DNA of 64,000 nucleotides from Peptostreptococcaceae bacterium VA2 (GTDB lineage Bacteria; Bacillota; Clostridia; Peptostreptococcales; Peptostreptococcaceae), in contig JMMB01000007.1 of NCBI GenBank assembly GCA_000686145.1, positions 2,666,001 through 2,730,000 of the forward strand, in the 5' to 3' direction. Every line of letters starts with the position of its first letter. Positions within the stretch are counted from its first letter, which is position 1. Under the pieces are notes generated by a model that ran no database searches, was not told the origin of the DNA, and worked only from the letters and a program-made list of their open reading frames with translations. This document shows, piece after piece, positions 1 to 9,259 of this stretch. The position numbers and the translations under genes were made by a program.

Positions 1-28
1 CAAGTAACTGTAAGTTCATGTTTAACAT
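1..28 (-). CDS. rpmA: Ribosomal protein L27, N-terminal fragment (cut by window edge)
   Basis: Only nine codons are inside the window, reading MLNMNLQLL. This is the start of the cleavable leader of Firmicute L27, whose conserved NLQ-(F/L)-(F/L)-A stretch is cut by the protease Prp before L27 can work in the 50S subunit. A GGGGTGACTCC ribosome binding site precedes the ATG. The gene lies directly downstream of prp in the usual rplU-prp-rpmA order, which supports the call despite the short fragment. Confidence 0.8.
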
Positions 29-41
29 ATGGAGTCACCCC

Positions 42-362
42 CTACTTTTTTAAGATTTTTATATTTTTGGGATATTCCCGTTTTATTCGTTTCATAGCCA
101 GCTCAAAATGTTCAAGTAGTAAGTTTGTCTTATCATTTAAAAATGATTCCTTAACTATACACTCTATAAAACCCTCAGTTCCTACTTCAGATTCAAATTC
201 CACTTTGGCTAATTTCTCTAAAGAGTTATTAACAGCTATTGCATTAGATGTAACAGCCGAACATACTATATCATATCCTATCTCAGCATACTCTGCATGT
301 CCCTTTATAGTAAAACCCTTCCTTTGAAAATCATCAGTGTAATGATATTTTATGTTTATCAT
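42..362 (-). CDS. prp: Ribosomal-processing cysteine protease Prp (YsxB family)
   Basis: Prp removes the N-terminal leader of ribosomal protein L27 in Firmicutes and is essential where studied. The 106-residue product has the family length and both catalytic positions: His22 in the GHA motif and Cys34 in the DIVCSAV motif, the same numbering as the characterised staphylococcal enzyme. It sits between rplU and rpmA, 13 bases before the L27 start, and L27 here carries the matching NLQLL leader, so enzyme and substrate are encoded side by side. Confidence 0.95.
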   Translation of the reverse strand: MINIKYHYTDDFQRKGFTIKGHAEYAEIGYDIVCSAVTSNAIAVNNSLEKLAKVEFESEVGTEGFIECIVKESFLNDKTNLLLEHFELAMKRIKREYPKNIKILKK

Positions 363-378
363 TCCAACACCTCTACAA

Positions 379-690
379 TTAAGCGTTTATCTTTTCGATA
401 ACTATCTTAGTGTATGGCTGACGATGTCCTTGCTTTCTTCTATAATCTTTCTTAGCCTTATATTTGAAAACTATTATTTTCTTAGCTTTACCTTGTTCTA
501 CAACTTTCGCTTGAACAGAAGCACCTTCAACAACTGGAGCTCCAACTACTAGCTCTCCGTCTTTAGTACAAGCTAATACTTCGTTTAAAGTTATAACATC
601 ACCTGCGTTAGCTTCTAACTTCTCAACGAATAATACATCACCTTCAGCAACTTTATATTGCTTTCCACCTGTTTTAACTATAGCGTACAT
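379..690 (-). CDS. rplU: 50S ribosomal protein L21
   Basis: A 103-residue L21 beginning [14 protein letters not shown], with the C-terminal [17 protein letters not shown] rRNA-binding segment of the family. I start at 690 because AGGAGGTG lies just upstream of that ATG. The frame stays open for 11 more codons upstream, but those overlap the conserved L21 leader RNA and are not expected to be translated. First gene of rplU-prp-rpmA. Confidence 0.97.
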   Translation of the reverse strand: MYAIVKTGGKQYKVAEGDVLFVEKLEANAGDVITLNEVLACTKDGELVVGAPVVEGASVQAKVVEQGKAKKIIVFKYKAKKDYRRKQGHRQPYTKIVIEKINA

Positions 691-800
691 TAAAATACAC
701 CTCCTCGGTCTTAAACTCGCCATATAGGTACTTCATTTAAGAAGTTTGTAACCTTGTCTGTGCGGCATTACAGTTATTAATATTACTACTTACTTGTGCA
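691..800 (-). promoter_or_regulatory. L21 leader RNA (autoregulatory 5' leader of rplU)
   Basis: The untranslated leader holds a TGCCGCACA segment and a GGCGAGTTTAAGACC segment running into the AGGAGGTG ribosome binding site. These match what I recall of the conserved L21 leader found before rplU in Firmicutes, thought to let L21 or a partner control the operon. The 5' end is approximate and the fold was not computed. Confidence 0.65.
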
Positions 801-808
801 TTTGTCAA

Positions 809-2212
809 CTAAGTATTATAAATTATATTTATTTTTTCGTAATTTAATTCACTGCTATTATCTAACGATATTATTATATCATATTTTTCGCCAATTTTTT
901 CAATTATATCACTATAATTTTTATTTATTATATTATATAAATCATTATTTATCACTATCGTAATGTTATTATACGATGTATGCACCTTAATCCTAATAAT
1001 TTCTTTTTCTATAGTGTCTACTAAGTAGTTAACTGATTTATTATAAGCCTTGCCTTCACATTTTATACATTCATCTAAATAATACTTATCTATAGAATCT
1101 TTTTCTCGTCTCCTCGCCACTTCTACTAAACCTAATTTAGTCATACCTAAAACTTCAGACTTTCTTTTGTCTTTTTGTAATTGTATTTCTAATGTCTTTA
1201 AGAGTTCGTCTTTATAATTATCTTTATGCATATCTATAAAATCAATTATAATTATCCCACCTATATCCCTAAGTTTTAATTGTTTGCATATTTCTACCGC
1301 AGCTTCTAAGTTAGTTTTATATACAGTTTCATCTAGCTTCAAACTACCAGTAAATTTACCTGTATTAACGTCTATTACTGTAAGGGCTTCAGTCTTTTCT
1401 ATTATCAAATATCCCCCACTTTTTAACCATACTTTTTTATTCAAACATTTTTCTATTTGATTATTTACTTTGTATAAATCAAATACGTCTTTATTTTCTT
1501 CTAATACTAATTTTTCTACATATTCTTTTTTTATAGATTTTAATATTATTTTCAACTCTTCATACTTTATACTGTCATTAGTTATTATTTTGTCTACATG
1601 TTCATTTGCATTGTCTTTTACATATTTAGTACAAAAATCTAGACTTTTATATAAAAGCTTAGGTCCCATTCCTAACTTATATTCTTTTTGTATATTTTCA
1701 TATTGTTTTTTTAATTCTTCTATATCTTCTTGTAATTCTTCTTTGCTACATCCTATTGCTTCGGTTCTTATAATCAAGCCTACATTTTCTTCGTTTATAG
1801 ATTTTGCAATTTTCTTTAATCTAAATCTTTCTTTTTCTAATGTGATTTTATTTGATATAGTGGTTCTACTATTTGATGGTATATAAACTAAATATCTTCC
1901 TGCTAAACTTATTTCAAGATTTAACTTAGCTCCCTTAGTTCCTATTTCTTCTTTGTTTATTTGGACTAAAATTTCTTGCCCACACTTTATATTAGTATCT
2001 TTTTTTAATTGAAGATATGCTAACTTATCAAACCCAACATCTATAAAGCAAGCATCTATTCCTGGAAGTACTTTTTTAACAATACCTCTATATATATTAG
2101 AAACTATTTTATTTTTTTTATTGCCCTCTATAAATAGCTCTACTAATTTATCATCTTCAAGTACAGCAGTTTTTTGAGATGATATTAAATTTTCTATTAT
2201 TATTTTTTTCAT
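809..2212 (-). CDS. rng: Ribonuclease G/E family endoribonuclease
   Basis: 467 residues with the RNase G/E layout: an N-terminal S1 domain (about 35-110, GIVKKVLPGIDACFIDVG), then the RNase H-like and DNase I-like catalytic region. The metal-binding aspartates are visible as D281 (VIDVNTGKFTG) and D324 (IIDFIDM). A C382-x2-C385 pair corresponds to the Zn-link that dimerises RNase E. It acts on 9S/16S rRNA precursors and mRNA. There is no long C-terminal degradosome scaffold, so it is the short G-type. It lies between the DUF2344 gene and rplU on the same strand. Confidence 0.93.
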   Translation of the reverse strand: MKKIIIENLISSQKTAVLEDDKLVELFIEGNKKNKIVSNIYRGIVKKVLPGIDACFIDVGFDKLAYLQLKKDTNIKCGQEILVQINKEEIGTKGAKLNLEISLAGRYLVYIPSNSRTTISNKITLEKERFRLKKIAKSINEENVGLIIRTEAIGCSKEELQEDIEELKKQYENIQKEYKLGMGPKLLYKSLDFCTKYVKDNANEHVDKIITNDSIKYEELKIILKSIKKEYVEKLVLEENKDVFDLYKVNNQIEKCLNKKVWLKSGGYLIIEKTEALTVIDVNTGKFTGSLKLDETVYKTNLEAAVEICKQLKLRDIGGIIIIDFIDMHKDNYKDELLKTLEIQLQKDKRKSEVLGMTKLGLVEVARRREKDSIDKYYLDECIKCEGKAYNKSVNYLVDTIEKEIIRIKVHTSYNNITIVINNDLYNIINKNYSDIIEKIGEKYDIIISLDNSSELNYEKINIIYNT

Positions 2213-2261
2213 TAAATTATTCCTTTAATAAATATTTTTATTTCACAATATCGTGACATAG

Positions 2262-2288
2262 AAAAAAGGTGGTTTTACCCACCTTTTT
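2262..2288 (-). terminator. Rho-independent terminator after the DUF2344 gene
   Basis: Stem AAAAAGGTGG / CCACCTTTTT with loop GTAAAA, followed by a T run on the minus strand, just after the DUF2344 stop codon and before rng. It suggests rng has its own promoter or depends on readthrough. Confidence 0.8.
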
Positions 2289-2291
2289 CAT

Positions 2292-2990
2292 CTACATAGG
2301 AGATACTAATTGTCCATCTTCTACTACGTATAAGTCTCTTCTTAATATATCTACATCTAATGGGTCCATATCTAATTCTAACATTTCTAACATTTTAGGA
2401 ACAAATATAGAATTATTTAAATTTGCTTTAGAACCTGTAGCAGCCATAGCCTCAAGAGTTACACATGTATCACTTAAATTTAATACATCAAACTGCTTTA
2501 TCATAGGTCTTATATTAGATTCTACCATTTTTCCTTTTTTGTTTTTCTTAGTTATCATTATTTCTTCTTGACTCATAAATTCTAACATTTTTAACTTTAT
2601 AAACTCCTTAGTTAAAGGTTTCTCTAAATCTATAGTAAATATATACTCTCCATATTCTATATTTGATGCAAGTGACGGAGTTTGTTTAGCTATTTCTATA
2701 GACTTTATAAACTTTATACCTTTTGGTAATTGTGCATTTATTCTACTTGAATACTCTTCAACACTCAAGTCGTTTTCTATCTCAACATCTACATACTCTC
2801 CTTGGCTTTCCGTACCTAAAGCTAATGCATTCCCATAACTTATTTTAGGGTGGGGATTATAACCTTGAGAGTGAACTAATTCTATATCAGCTCTTCTAAA
2901 TGCTCTTTGTAATAGTTGTTGTAAGTCAAGGTGTGATATGTATATCATATCGCCTTCTTTATTGTATTTAGTTCTTATTATCTTACTCAT
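2292..2990 (-). CDS. TIGR03936-type radical-SAM-linked protein (DUF2344)
   Basis: 232-residue member of the DUF2344 family (typical N-terminus IIRTKYNKEGDMIYISHLD, then YNPHPKISYGNALALG). The family almost always lies beside, or is fused to, the TIGR03960 radical SAM protein, as here, and its biochemical role is unknown. I start at the ATG at 2990: the GGGGG ribosome binding site is 11 bases away, whereas it is too close to the upstream in-frame TTG. The start lies 2 bases beyond the stop of the radical SAM gene, so the pair is probably translationally coupled. Confidence 0.88.
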   Translation of the reverse strand: MSKIIRTKYNKEGDMIYISHLDLQQLLQRAFRRADIELVHSQGYNPHPKISYGNALALGTESQGEYVDVEIENDLSVEEYSSRINAQLPKGIKFIKSIEIAKQTPSLASNIEYGEYIFTIDLEKPLTKEFIKLKMLEFMSQEEIMITKKNKKGKMVESNIRPMIKQFDVLNLSDTCVTLEAMAATGSKANLNNSIFVPKMLEMLELDMDPLDVDILRRDLYVVEDGQLVSPM

Positions 2991-2992
2991 AA

Positions 2993-4837
2993 TTAACAAA
3001 GCCCCCTTCCGATGTCATGTGTATTTATTCCACATCCGTTACATTTATGTCTACAATCTGGAGAAATTGTATCTTCTTTTGATTTTTCATTTTCTCTAGC
3101 TAAGAATTGCTTAGTTACCCCTACATCTATATGATCCCAAGGGAATACTTCTTCGTAGTTTCTTTGTCTATTTGCATAAAACTCTATAGAAAGATTATTT
3201 TTCTCCATAGCTTCTTTCCACGTATCTAAATTAAAATGTTCAGACCATCCATCAAATTTAGCTCCAGCTTTAAATGCATCATATATAACTTTACCTAATT
3301 TTCTATCTCCCCTAGCTACAACTGCTTCCATTAAACTAGTTTTAGAATCATGATAGTTATATTTTATGTTTCCATTTTTTAATTTTCTAACTAAATGCCT
3401 TTGTTTTTCTACTACTTCTTCTGTAGTATCTTGTCCGTGCCATTGGAATGGTGTAAATGGTTTAGGTACAAATGTTGATGTACTTACCGTAACACCAAAA
3501 TCTCTTTTTATTTTTCCATTATGAACATTTCTATAAGTATCTATAACATCGTATGCAAGGTTTGCTATACCATCTAAATCATCATAAGTTTCTGTTGGAA
3601 GCCCTATCATAAAGTATAACTTAACACGGTTCCATCCCATTTCAAACGCTTTTCTAGTTGCATTTTCTAAATCGTCTTCGCTTACACCTTTATTTATAAC
3701 ATCTCTCATTCTTTGAGTTCCTGCTTCTGGTGCAAATGTAAGTCCTGATTTTCTTACTTGTTGGATTTTTTCTGCTATTTCCATAGAGAAATTATCAAGT
3801 CTTAATGAAGGTAGTGATATACCAATGTTTCTATCAGTATATTCATGAACCAAGTAGTCTGTAAGCTCTTCTAATTGGCTATAGTCACTTGTACTTAATG
3901 AAGATAATGATATCTCATCATAACCAGTATTTTTAACTAGATTCGCCAATATTTCTTTAAGTCTTTCTACGCTTTTTTCTCTTATCGGTCTGTATATCAT
4001 ACCAGCTTGACAGAATCTACAACCTCTTGTACATCCTCTAAATAATTCTAAAACTATTCTGTTATGTACAGTGTCAATAAACGGTACTATTAGTTTTTCT
4101 GGATATGGCGCTTCTTCCATATCTTTAATTATTCTTTTTTGAGGACTAGATGGTATTCCTTCTTTGTTTGGTAATACAGATTTAACTGTATTATCTTCAT
4201 TATATGTAACATCATAGAAGCTTGGTATATAAACACCTTCTATATTAGATATTTTATATAAGAAATCTTCTCTAGTAGTTTTATTTTTCTTCCATTCTTT
4301 ATAAGCATTAACAACTTCTAAGTTTACTTCTTCACCTTCACCTAATATTACTATGTCAACAAAATCAGCTAATGGTTCACAGTTATAAGCACAAGGTCCT
4401 CCCACCATTATAAATGGGTCATCTAATTTTCTATCTTCTCTTAATAACGGTATATTAGCTAAGTCTAATATATTTAAAATATTTGTGTATGATAACTCGT
4501 ATTGAAGTGTAAATACTACAAAATCAAAGTTAGTTATAGCTTCTCTTGATTCTAAACCAAATAAAGGTATATTTTTTTCTCTCATTATATTTTCCATGTC
4601 AACTGCTGGAGAATATACTCTCTCACAAAATACATCTTCATCTTTGTTTATTACATCATATAATATATGACTTCCTAAGTGGCTCATTCCAACTTCATAT
4701 AAGTCCGGGAAACAATGAGCATATCTTATTAGGTTTTCATTTGACGTATCTTTGTGTACTGAGTTAATCTCATTTCCAAGATACCTAGCAGGCTTTTCAA
4801 CCTTCTTTAAAATTCTTTTTAAGTCTACTTTATTCAT
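2993..4837 (-). CDS. B12-binding-domain radical SAM protein, TIGR03960 family
   Basis: 614 residues. The N-terminal half (to about 200) resembles a cobalamin-binding Rossmann domain, with MVGGPCAYNCEP and VILGEGEE segments. The radical SAM core follows with C269-x3-C273-x2-C276 (CTRGCRFC) for the 4Fe-4S cluster that cleaves S-adenosylmethionine. The C-terminus holds CRHKCNGCG, a likely extra metal site. Substrate unknown; the conserved position beside rplU-rpmA has prompted guesses of RNA or ribosome modification. The start ATG follows TTGGAGG. Confidence 0.9.
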   Translation of the reverse strand: MNKVDLKRILKKVEKPARYLGNEINSVHKDTSNENLIRYAHCFPDLYEVGMSHLGSHILYDVINKDEDVFCERVYSPAVDMENIMREKNIPLFGLESREAITNFDFVVFTLQYELSYTNILNILDLANIPLLREDRKLDDPFIMVGGPCAYNCEPLADFVDIVILGEGEEVNLEVVNAYKEWKKNKTTREDFLYKISNIEGVYIPSFYDVTYNEDNTVKSVLPNKEGIPSSPQKRIIKDMEEAPYPEKLIVPFIDTVHNRIVLELFRGCTRGCRFCQAGMIYRPIREKSVERLKEILANLVKNTGYDEISLSSLSTSDYSQLEELTDYLVHEYTDRNIGISLPSLRLDNFSMEIAEKIQQVRKSGLTFAPEAGTQRMRDVINKGVSEDDLENATRKAFEMGWNRVKLYFMIGLPTETYDDLDGIANLAYDVIDTYRNVHNGKIKRDFGVTVSTSTFVPKPFTPFQWHGQDTTEEVVEKQRHLVRKLKNGNIKYNYHDSKTSLMEAVVARGDRKLGKVIYDAFKAGAKFDGWSEHFNLDTWKEAMEKNNLSIEFYANRQRNYEEVFPWDHIDVGVTKQFLARENEKSKEDTISPDCRHKCNGCGINTHDIGRGLC

Positions 4838-5131
4838 CTATGTGTAAAACCTCCAATAAGTTTATTATTTTCTAGACATATGTATTATTATACACGATAT
4901 GATATTATGTATCAAAATATTATTAACTATTTTAGATATAGTTTCTCCAATGTACTTCCTTATTATATTAAATGATGGCATTTTTATTTTAAATTACTAT
5001 TTAAGATATCTTTTTAAATTAATATTTTAATTTTAATTTGATTGTTTTTAAGTTTACTTATTATTATTTTTTTATTTGAAGTATGTTATATTATATTTGT
5101 ACGCATATTTTTAATAATATATTGTTGTATT

Positions 5132-5161
5132 TTGTTTTGATATATATTATTTGGGTATAAT
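5132..5161 (+). promoter_or_regulatory. Probable sigma-A promoter of the flavodiiron gene
   Basis: TTGTTT (5132-5137), 18-base spacer, TATAAT (5156-5161), 36 bases before the start codon. The rest of the 359-base gap 4838-5196 is AT-rich sequence in which I see no gene or clear structure. Confidence 0.55.
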
Positions 5162-5196
5162 CTTTATATAATTTTATTTTTTTAGGAGGATTTATA

Positions 5197-6390
5197 ATGA
5201 GTAATGTATTTGAAGTAAAAAAAGATATTTACTTTACAGGAGTCGTAGACAAAGATTTAAAGGTATTTGATATAATAATGGAAACAGAGTTCGGTACTAC
5301 TTATAACTGCTATTTAATTAAAGACGAGAAAACAGTTTTATTTGATACTGTAAAACCAAATTTTAAAGGAGAATTTTTAAATAACATATCACAAGTTACA
5401 GATATAGCTGATATAGATTATGTTGTTATCCATCATACTGAGCCTGACCACGCTGGTAGCTTAAAGTATCTTTTAGATTTAAATCCAAACATAGAAGTTT
5501 TCTGTACAAGTGTTGCAAAATTATACTTAAGTGAACAAATCAATAAACCATTTAAATGTCACGTTATAAAAGATGGAGAAACTTTAAATATAGGTAAAAG
5601 AAATATTAAATTTATAACTGCTCCATTTTTACATTGGCCAGACACAATGTTTACTTATATTGAAGAAGATAAAACATTATTCACTTGCGATGCTTTTGGT
5701 TGCCATTTTGCTAACGTTGATGCAAATGCTGTAGAAAGTGAAGATTATCTAAAATCATCTAAACACTACTATGATTGCATAGTTAAGCCTTTTGCTAAAC
5801 ATGTTTTAAATGCTATTAATAAAGTAGTTGATTTAAAAATAGATTTTGATACAATATTAACTTCTCATGGACCAACGCTTACTAAAGACCCTATGGCAGC
5901 AGTTAAAAGATATTTAGATTGGTCAACTGAAGTTGTAAATACTACTAATCAAAACCAAGTAGCAGTATTTTACCTATCAGCTTATACTAATACATTAGTA
6001 ATGGCTAAGAAAATAGAAGAAGGATTGCTTTCAAAAGGTGCGAAAGTTAAGCTATATGATTTAGAAACTATTAGTTTAGAGGAAATGCATGATGCTGTTG
6101 TAATGTCTAAAGTTGTTTTATTAGGCTCTCCAACTATAAATAGAAGTATGGTTAAACCTATGTGGGACTTGTTCTCTGTAATAGATCCTATGGCTAATGT
6201 CGGCAAGATAGCAGGTGTATTTGGTTCATACGGATGGAGTGGTGAAGGTATAACTATGGCTGAGACTCTATTAAAATCAATGTCATTCAAAATGCCTGTC
6301 GAGATATTAAAAAAGAAATTCTTCCCAAGTGATGATACTTTAAATGAGTGTTTTGAATTTGGTGCTAAATACGGTGAATTAATCAAATAA
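5197..6390 (+). CDS. fprA: Flavodiiron protein (FprA family)
   Basis: 397 residues with the two-domain flavodiiron layout: a metallo-beta-lactamase-like di-iron domain (1-250) carrying HHTEPDHAGSL, the H-x-E-x-D-H metal motif, plus further His/Asp ligands (HWPDTMF, CDAFGCHF, SHGPT), then a flavodoxin-like FMN domain (about 255-397) ending in GSYGWSGEG. Such cytoplasmic enzymes reduce O2 to water (or NO to N2O) and protect anaerobes. AGGAGG ribosome binding site 6 bases before the ATG. Monocistronic, convergent with mgsA. Confidence 0.95.
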   Translation: MSNVFEVKKDIYFTGVVDKDLKVFDIIMETEFGTTYNCYLIKDEKTVLFDTVKPNFKGEFLNNISQVTDIADIDYVVIHHTEPDHAGSLKYLLDLNPNIEVFCTSVAKLYLSEQINKPFKCHVIKDGETLNIGKRNIKFITAPFLHWPDTMFTYIEEDKTLFTCDAFGCHFANVDANAVESEDYLKSSKHYYDCIVKPFAKHVLNAINKVVDLKIDFDTILTSHGPTLTKDPMAAVKRYLDWSTEVVNTTNQNQVAVFYLSAYTNTLVMAKKIEEGLLSKGAKVKLYDLETISLEEMHDAVVMSKVVLLGSPTINRSMVKPMWDLFSVIDPMANVGKIAGVFGSYGWSGEGITMAETLLKSMSFKMPVEILKKKFFPSDDTLNECFEFGAKYGELIK

Positions 6391-6443
6391 TATAATTATA
6401 ATAAGTGGCTATTTTTAACTATATTATATCCATTTATTTTATA

Positions 6444-6484
6444 AAAAAAGAGTATCATGTAAACAAACATGATACTCTTTTTTG
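6444..6484. terminator. Bidirectional terminator between fprA and mgsA
   Basis: AAAAAAAGAGTATCATG / CATGATACTCTTTTTT hairpin with A/T runs on both sides, located between the convergent fprA and mgsA genes. Confidence 0.9.
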
Positions 6485-6490
6485 TAATTA

Positions 6491-6904
6491 TTAGCTTCTC
6501 TGGCTTTTAGTTTTTCTAACTTCTCTCCAAGAAAGTTCTCCTCTATCTAAACCTTTTATAAATATTTCTGCTGAAGCTAAATTAGTTGCCACAGGAACAT
6601 GATAAACATCACATAGTCTGATTAATGCTTGTATATCTGGTTCGTGAGCCTGAGATGTAAGTGGATCTCTTAAAAAGATCACTAAATCTATATCTTGAGA
6701 TACTACTAATGAACCTATTTGTTGATCACCCCCAAGTGGACCTGATGCAACTCTATTAATTTTTAGCTCAGTAGCATCCATAATTTTTTCACCTGTAGTT
6801 CCAGTTGCATAAATTCCATATTTTTTTAATATAGCCTCATATCCTATACAAAACCCAATCATTGTATTTTTCATTTCATCATGTGCAATTAATGCTATAT
6901 TCAT
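6491..6904 (-). CDS. mgsA: Methylglyoxal synthase
   Basis: 137 residues from the ATG at 6904, which has a GGAGGAGAAT ribosome binding site; the frame stays open 16 codons upstream but overlaps the end of rodA. Converts dihydroxyacetone phosphate to methylglyoxal and phosphate, a glycolytic overflow route. Family motifs: IALIAHD (His8), [11 protein letters not shown] with the catalytic aspartate at 60, FLRDP and AHEPD. It follows rodA by 17 bases and is probably cotranscribed with it. Confidence 0.96.
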   Translation of the reverse strand: MNIALIAHDEMKNTMIGFCIGYEAILKKYGIYATGTTGEKIMDATELKINRVASGPLGGDQQIGSLVVSQDIDLVIFLRDPLTSQAHEPDIQALIRLCDVYHVPVATNLASAEIFIKGLDRGELSWREVRKTKSQRS

Positions 6905-6921
6905 ATTCTCCTCCGAGTTTA

Positions 6922-8040
6922 TTAAAAGTTTATTTTTTTCCTTCTCATACAAACATTTAAAACTAGTCCTAAATTTGCTAACGATGTAAATAAAGAACTA
7001 CCTCCAGAACTCATAAATGGTAGTGTTACACCTGTTACAGGAATTAAAGCTACTGTCATACCAATATTTTGAATAATTTGGTAAGCAAACATGGCCATAA
7101 CGCCAATTACAATAAGAGTACCATAAAAATCTTTGGCCTCTTTGGCTATGGCTATCATTCTAGTTAAAAACAAAGCATATAAAGCTATTACCGTTGCCAT
7201 TCCTAGCGCCCCTAACTCTTCTCCTATAACTGCAAATATAAAGTCACTTTCTTGAACTGGTAAAAAACCCTCTTGATTTTGAGTACCATTATATAGCCCT
7301 TTTCCTGTTATTCCTCCTGATCCTATTGCAATCATAGATTGCATTACTTGATAATTACCTTTAAGTGTCGGGTCCTCAGGATGCAAGAATGCATCTATTC
7401 TCTCTCTTTGGTGACTTGCCATAAACATATACATAATAGGTAATGACACTAAAGCTATAATTATAATTTTTTTTATTAATTTTATATCAAGTCCTGATAT
7501 AAATAACATAGAAGCTATTATACAACTAAAGACTATTGCTGTTCCTAAATCAGGTTGTGCAAATAATAATACTATAAAAGGAACCGCATACATTACTACA
7601 GGTATTATTTCCTTGATAGTATTTAACTTACCCCTTTTAGACTCTACTATTTTTGCATAACTTAATATAAATGTTAACTTTACCAATTCTGAAGTTTGAA
7701 AATCTAAAGGTCCTAAGTTTATCCAAGATCTAGCTCCACCTCTTTCAGCTCCAATACTCGGAATTAAGACTATCGCTAATAATACTAAACTTATTATATA
7801 TAGCGCTTTATAATATTTACCTAAGAAATTGTAATCAAGTAAAAGTATACCTATTATCATAACAATCCCTAGCCCAAAGCCCATACATTGCTTGTATATC
7901 TGTCTATAATCTCCTGTTATTTGTGCGTGAGTAGCACTACTTAAAACCAATAATCCAAAACTAAATATAGCTAGAACAATAATTATAAGTTTCCAATCTA
8001 ATTGTTTTGCTAATTTAACAGCCGATTTATATTCAATCAT
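6922..8040 (-). CDS. rodA: SEDS peptidoglycan glycosyltransferase RodA/FtsW
   Basis: 372-residue integral membrane protein with about ten hydrophobic helices. It has the SEDS signatures [36 protein letters not shown] and the C-terminal [22 protein letters not shown] proteins polymerise lipid II glycan strands with a cognate class B PBP; the PBP2, mre and min genes upstream suggest the elongation enzyme RodA rather than FtsW or SpoVE. A terminator separates it from minE, so it probably has its own promoter. Confidence 0.93.
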   Translation of the reverse strand: MIEYKSAVKLAKQLDWKLIIIVLAIFSFGLLVLSSATHAQITGDYRQIYKQCMGFGLGIVMIIGILLLDYNFLGKYYKALYIISLVLLAIVLIPSIGAERGGARSWINLGPLDFQTSELVKLTFILSYAKIVESKRGKLNTIKEIIPVVMYAVPFIVLLFAQPDLGTAIVFSCIIASMLFISGLDIKLIKKIIIIALVSLPIMYMFMASHQRERIDAFLHPEDPTLKGNYQVMQSMIAIGSGGITGKGLYNGTQNQEGFLPVQESDFIFAVIGEELGALGMATVIALYALFLTRMIAIAKEAKDFYGTLIVIGVMAMFAYQIIQNIGMTVALIPVTGVTLPFMSSGGSSLFTSLANLGLVLNVCMRRKKINF

Positions 8041-8098
8041 ATTTTCACCATCTTCCTTACCTTATGCATTTAAAATATTGTTTTTTAACTAATCAAAA

Positions 8099-8124
8099 TA
8101 AAGGGGGATTTTATTCCCCCTTTA
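8099..8124 (-). terminator. Terminator after minE
   Basis: AAAGGGGG / CCCCCTTT stem followed by TTTATTTT on the minus strand, between minE and rodA. Confidence 0.85.
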
Positions 8125-8131
8125 ACTATTT

Positions 8132-8416
8132 TTACATATTTCTATCTTTTATATGTTTAAGCGGTATGTTCGCGACTAACGCAGACACTGGCATATAGTC
8201 TTGATCCCCTCTTACTTTAGACATTTTTATTTCAAGACCATCTTCTTCTATTTCTGCATAATTTGCTATAACTTTAAGAATATCTGCCTTTATCATGTCT
8301 AAAAGTTGTGGAGAACAATCCACTCTATCATGTACTAAGACTAATTTCAATCTTTCTTTTGCAACAGATTTGCTAGTCCTAGATTCGTTAGAAAAAACTT
8401 TGAATAAATCTAACAC
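8132..8416 (-). CDS. minE: Cell division topological specificity factor MinE
   Basis: 94-residue MinE: N-terminal MLDLFKVF membrane-targeting/anti-MinCD segment, then AKERLKLVLVHDR and the C-terminal dimerisation region (DILKVIANY). It stimulates MinD ATPase and drives MinCD away from midcell. Last gene of minC-minD-minE, 17 bases after minD. Like Clostridioides, this genome uses MinE, unlike Bacillus which relies on DivIVA/MinJ. Confidence 0.95.
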   Translation of the reverse strand: MLDLFKVFSNESRTSKSVAKERLKLVLVHDRVDCSPQLLDMIKADILKVIANYAEIEEDGLEIKMSKVRGDQDYMPVSALVANIPLKHIKDRNM

Positions 8417-8433
8417 GGATATATCCCCCTTTG

Positions 8434-9231
8434 CTACTTGGCCATACCAAACATTTTCTTGATTTTAATAAATATATTATTATCAGTTTGTATCTCTTCT
8501 AATGGTACATCATTGCCCAATATTCTTTGAGCAATGTTTTTATAAGATTGACCTGCACTAGACTTAGAATCTAAAATAGCAGGTTCTCCTTTATTTGTTG
8601 ATACTATTATACTTTCATCATCAGGAACTAGCCCTAATAATTTTATAGCTAAGATTTCTATGATATCTTCTTTATTCATCATGTCTCCACGCTTTACCAT
8701 GTCTTGTCTTATTCTATTTATAATTAGCTGGATGTCTTTGATTTCATTAGCTTCTAACAACCCTATTATTCTATCTGCATCTCTTACCGCAGATACTTCT
8801 GGATTTGTAACTACTATTGCTCTATCTGCTCCAGCTATAGCATTTTTAAATCCTTGCTCTATTCCTGCTGGACAATCTATTAAGACGTAATCAAATGATT
8901 CTCTAAGCTGAGTACTTAAATCAGCCATTTGCTCTACTGTAACTGCGTTTTTATCTCTTGTTTGAGCTGCTGGTAATAAGTATAGATTATCAAATCTTTT
9001 GTCTTTTATCAATGCTTGTTTTAATCTACAAGTTCCTTCAACAACATCTACAATGTCATAAACAATTCTATTTTCAAGACCCATAACTACATCTAAATTT
9101 CTAAGTCCGATATCTGCATCTACTATAACTGTTTTTTTATTTTCCAGGCTTAGAGCAGTTCCTAAGTTTGCCGCGGTAGTAGTCTTTCCAACTCCACCTT
9201 TGCCAGATGTTATAACTATAACTTCGCTCAT
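8434..9231 (-). CDS. minD: Septum site-determining ATPase MinD
   Basis: 265 residues. Deviant Walker A GKGGVGKTTTAANLG at the N-terminus, IVDADIGLRNLD switch region, DYVLIDCPAGIE Walker B, and a C-terminal amphipathic stretch (FIKIKKMFGM) that would bind the membrane when ATP-bound. Recruits MinC to block FtsZ rings near the poles. Lies between minC (28 bases upstream) and minE. Confidence 0.97.
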   Translation of the reverse strand: MSEVIVITSGKGGVGKTTTAANLGTALSLENKKTVIVDADIGLRNLDVVMGLENRIVYDIVDVVEGTCRLKQALIKDKRFDNLYLLPAAQTRDKNAVTVEQMADLSTQLRESFDYVLIDCPAGIEQGFKNAIAGADRAIVVTNPEVSAVRDADRIIGLLEANEIKDIQLIINRIRQDMVKRGDMMNKEDIIEILAIKLLGLVPDDESIIVSTNKGEPAILDSKSSAGQSYKNIAQRILGNDVPLEEIQTDNNIFIKIKKMFGMAK

Positions 9232-9259
9232 ATTACTACCCCCTATGGATTCATCCTTA

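Noticed and set aside
691-723. 11-residue N-terminal extension of L21
   Set aside because: The ribosome binding site lies downstream of that ATG, next to the ATG at 690, and the region is the conserved leader RNA.
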